Below, in pieces: positions 6,710-7,004 of a stretch of DNA of 7,004 bases; the stretch's first letter is position 1; the number at the start of each line of letters is the position of its first letter. Origin of the DNA: an uncultured Acetatifactor sp. (GTDB lineage: Bacteria; Bacillota; Clostridia; Lachnospirales; Lachnospiraceae); the NCBI GenBank assembly GCA_947626405.1, contig CANQSE010000101.1:1-7004 (forward strand), written 5' to 3'. The notes under the pieces were generated by a model. The model had not been told where the DNA came from. It ran no database searches and saw only the letters and a program-made list of their open reading frames with translations. Made by a program: the position numbers and the translations under genes.

Positions 6710-7004
6710 ATGGACGACAATAATGGATCAAGGTACAACCGTGAATGGGACCGTTGGAACAGCAACGCTTCAAACAGCAGCTATTACAATCAGCCTGTAC
6801 ACAGGCCCTATGGCCGCGGTTTCAGCAATGCCTCCCTGATTCTCGGGGCGCTGTCCATTGCATTTGGAGGCCGCGGACTTGCCCTTCCCCTCGGCTCACT
6901 CGGCATACTTTTTGCCCTTCTCGTATACAGAAAGGGAAGCAGGCTGAACAGCACCGCCAAAAGCGGGCTTATACTGTCCTGCATCGGAACCGTGATTGGA
7001 ATCG
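6710..7004 (+). CDS. Small membrane protein, DUF4190-like, partial (3' end outside window)
   Basis: The first 98 residues are visible and the frame is still open at the window end. The N-terminus (1-38) is polar and rich in Asn, Ser, Tyr and Arg (MDDNNGSRYNREWDRW), with no signal peptide. Hydrophobic segments follow at about 40-52 and 57-73 (ALPLGSLGILFALLVYRK), then a basic loop (RKGSRLNSTAKSG, 74-86), and another hydrophobic segment from 87. This layout, with a PLG-x-LGILFAL first hairpin and a K-x-G-L-x-L-S second, resembles short DUF4190-like membrane proteins common in Lachnospiraceae; that link is from recognition, not a search. The function is unknown. It has its own strong promoter and is transcribed away from tex. 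The start is supported by AAAGGAGG 11 bases upstream. Confidence 0.85.
   Translation, partial: MDDNNGSRYNREWDRWNSNASNSSYYNQPVHRPYGRGFSNASLILGALSIAFGGRGLALPLGSLGILFALLVYRKGSRLNSTAKSGLILSCIGTVIGI

Noticed and set aside
6481..6773. Small open frames on both strands between tex and the membrane-protein gene
   Set aside because: They run through the repeat, the inverted repeat and promoter elements, overlap each other on opposite strands, and lack credible start signals. The peptide similarity between the two repeat copies is explained by nucleotide conservation.

Overview
The window looks like chromosomal DNA of a low-to-mid-GC Firmicute, most likely a Lachnospiraceae (Clostridium cluster XIVa) member. 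This rests on the AGGAGG-like ribosome binding sites, the protein sequence style (BmrCD/TM287-288-type exporter halves, a Tex protein, a short DUF4190-like membrane protein) and moderate GC content. It is an inference from recognition, not from a search.

Layout, left to right. Positions 1-125 are intergenic and carry one copy of a 41-bp repeat. Positions 126-3834, minus strand, hold two adjacent genes for a heterodimeric ABC exporter. The first transcribed is the degenerate-site half (2083-3834). The second is the catalytic-site half (126-2081), whose start lies one base after the stop of the first. Positions 3835-3969 are an AT-rich gap. Positions 3970-6402, minus strand, encode a Tex-family RNA-binding protein with an unusual low-complexity linker. 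Positions 6403-6709 are a divergent intergenic region with a good promoter for tex, a good promoter for the rightward gene, a second inverted copy of the 41-bp repeat, and a short inverted repeat. Positions 6710-7004, plus strand, hold the first 98 codons of a small membrane protein cut off by the window edge.

The two exporter halves form one machine. The first gene has Asp for the catalytic Glu, Gln for the switch His and Ala for a Walker A Gly. The second has intact catalytic residues but an LSQGQ signature, which would face the degenerate site. Tex is a general nucleic-acid-binding factor with no obvious functional link to the exporter.

Most of the window is ordinary housekeeping and transport content. 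The most unexplained signal is the 41-bp repeat (38/41 identical), which lies in inverted orientation on either side of the tex-ABC block. No RNA genes, CRISPR arrays, insertion-sequence genes or convincing intrinsic terminators were seen.
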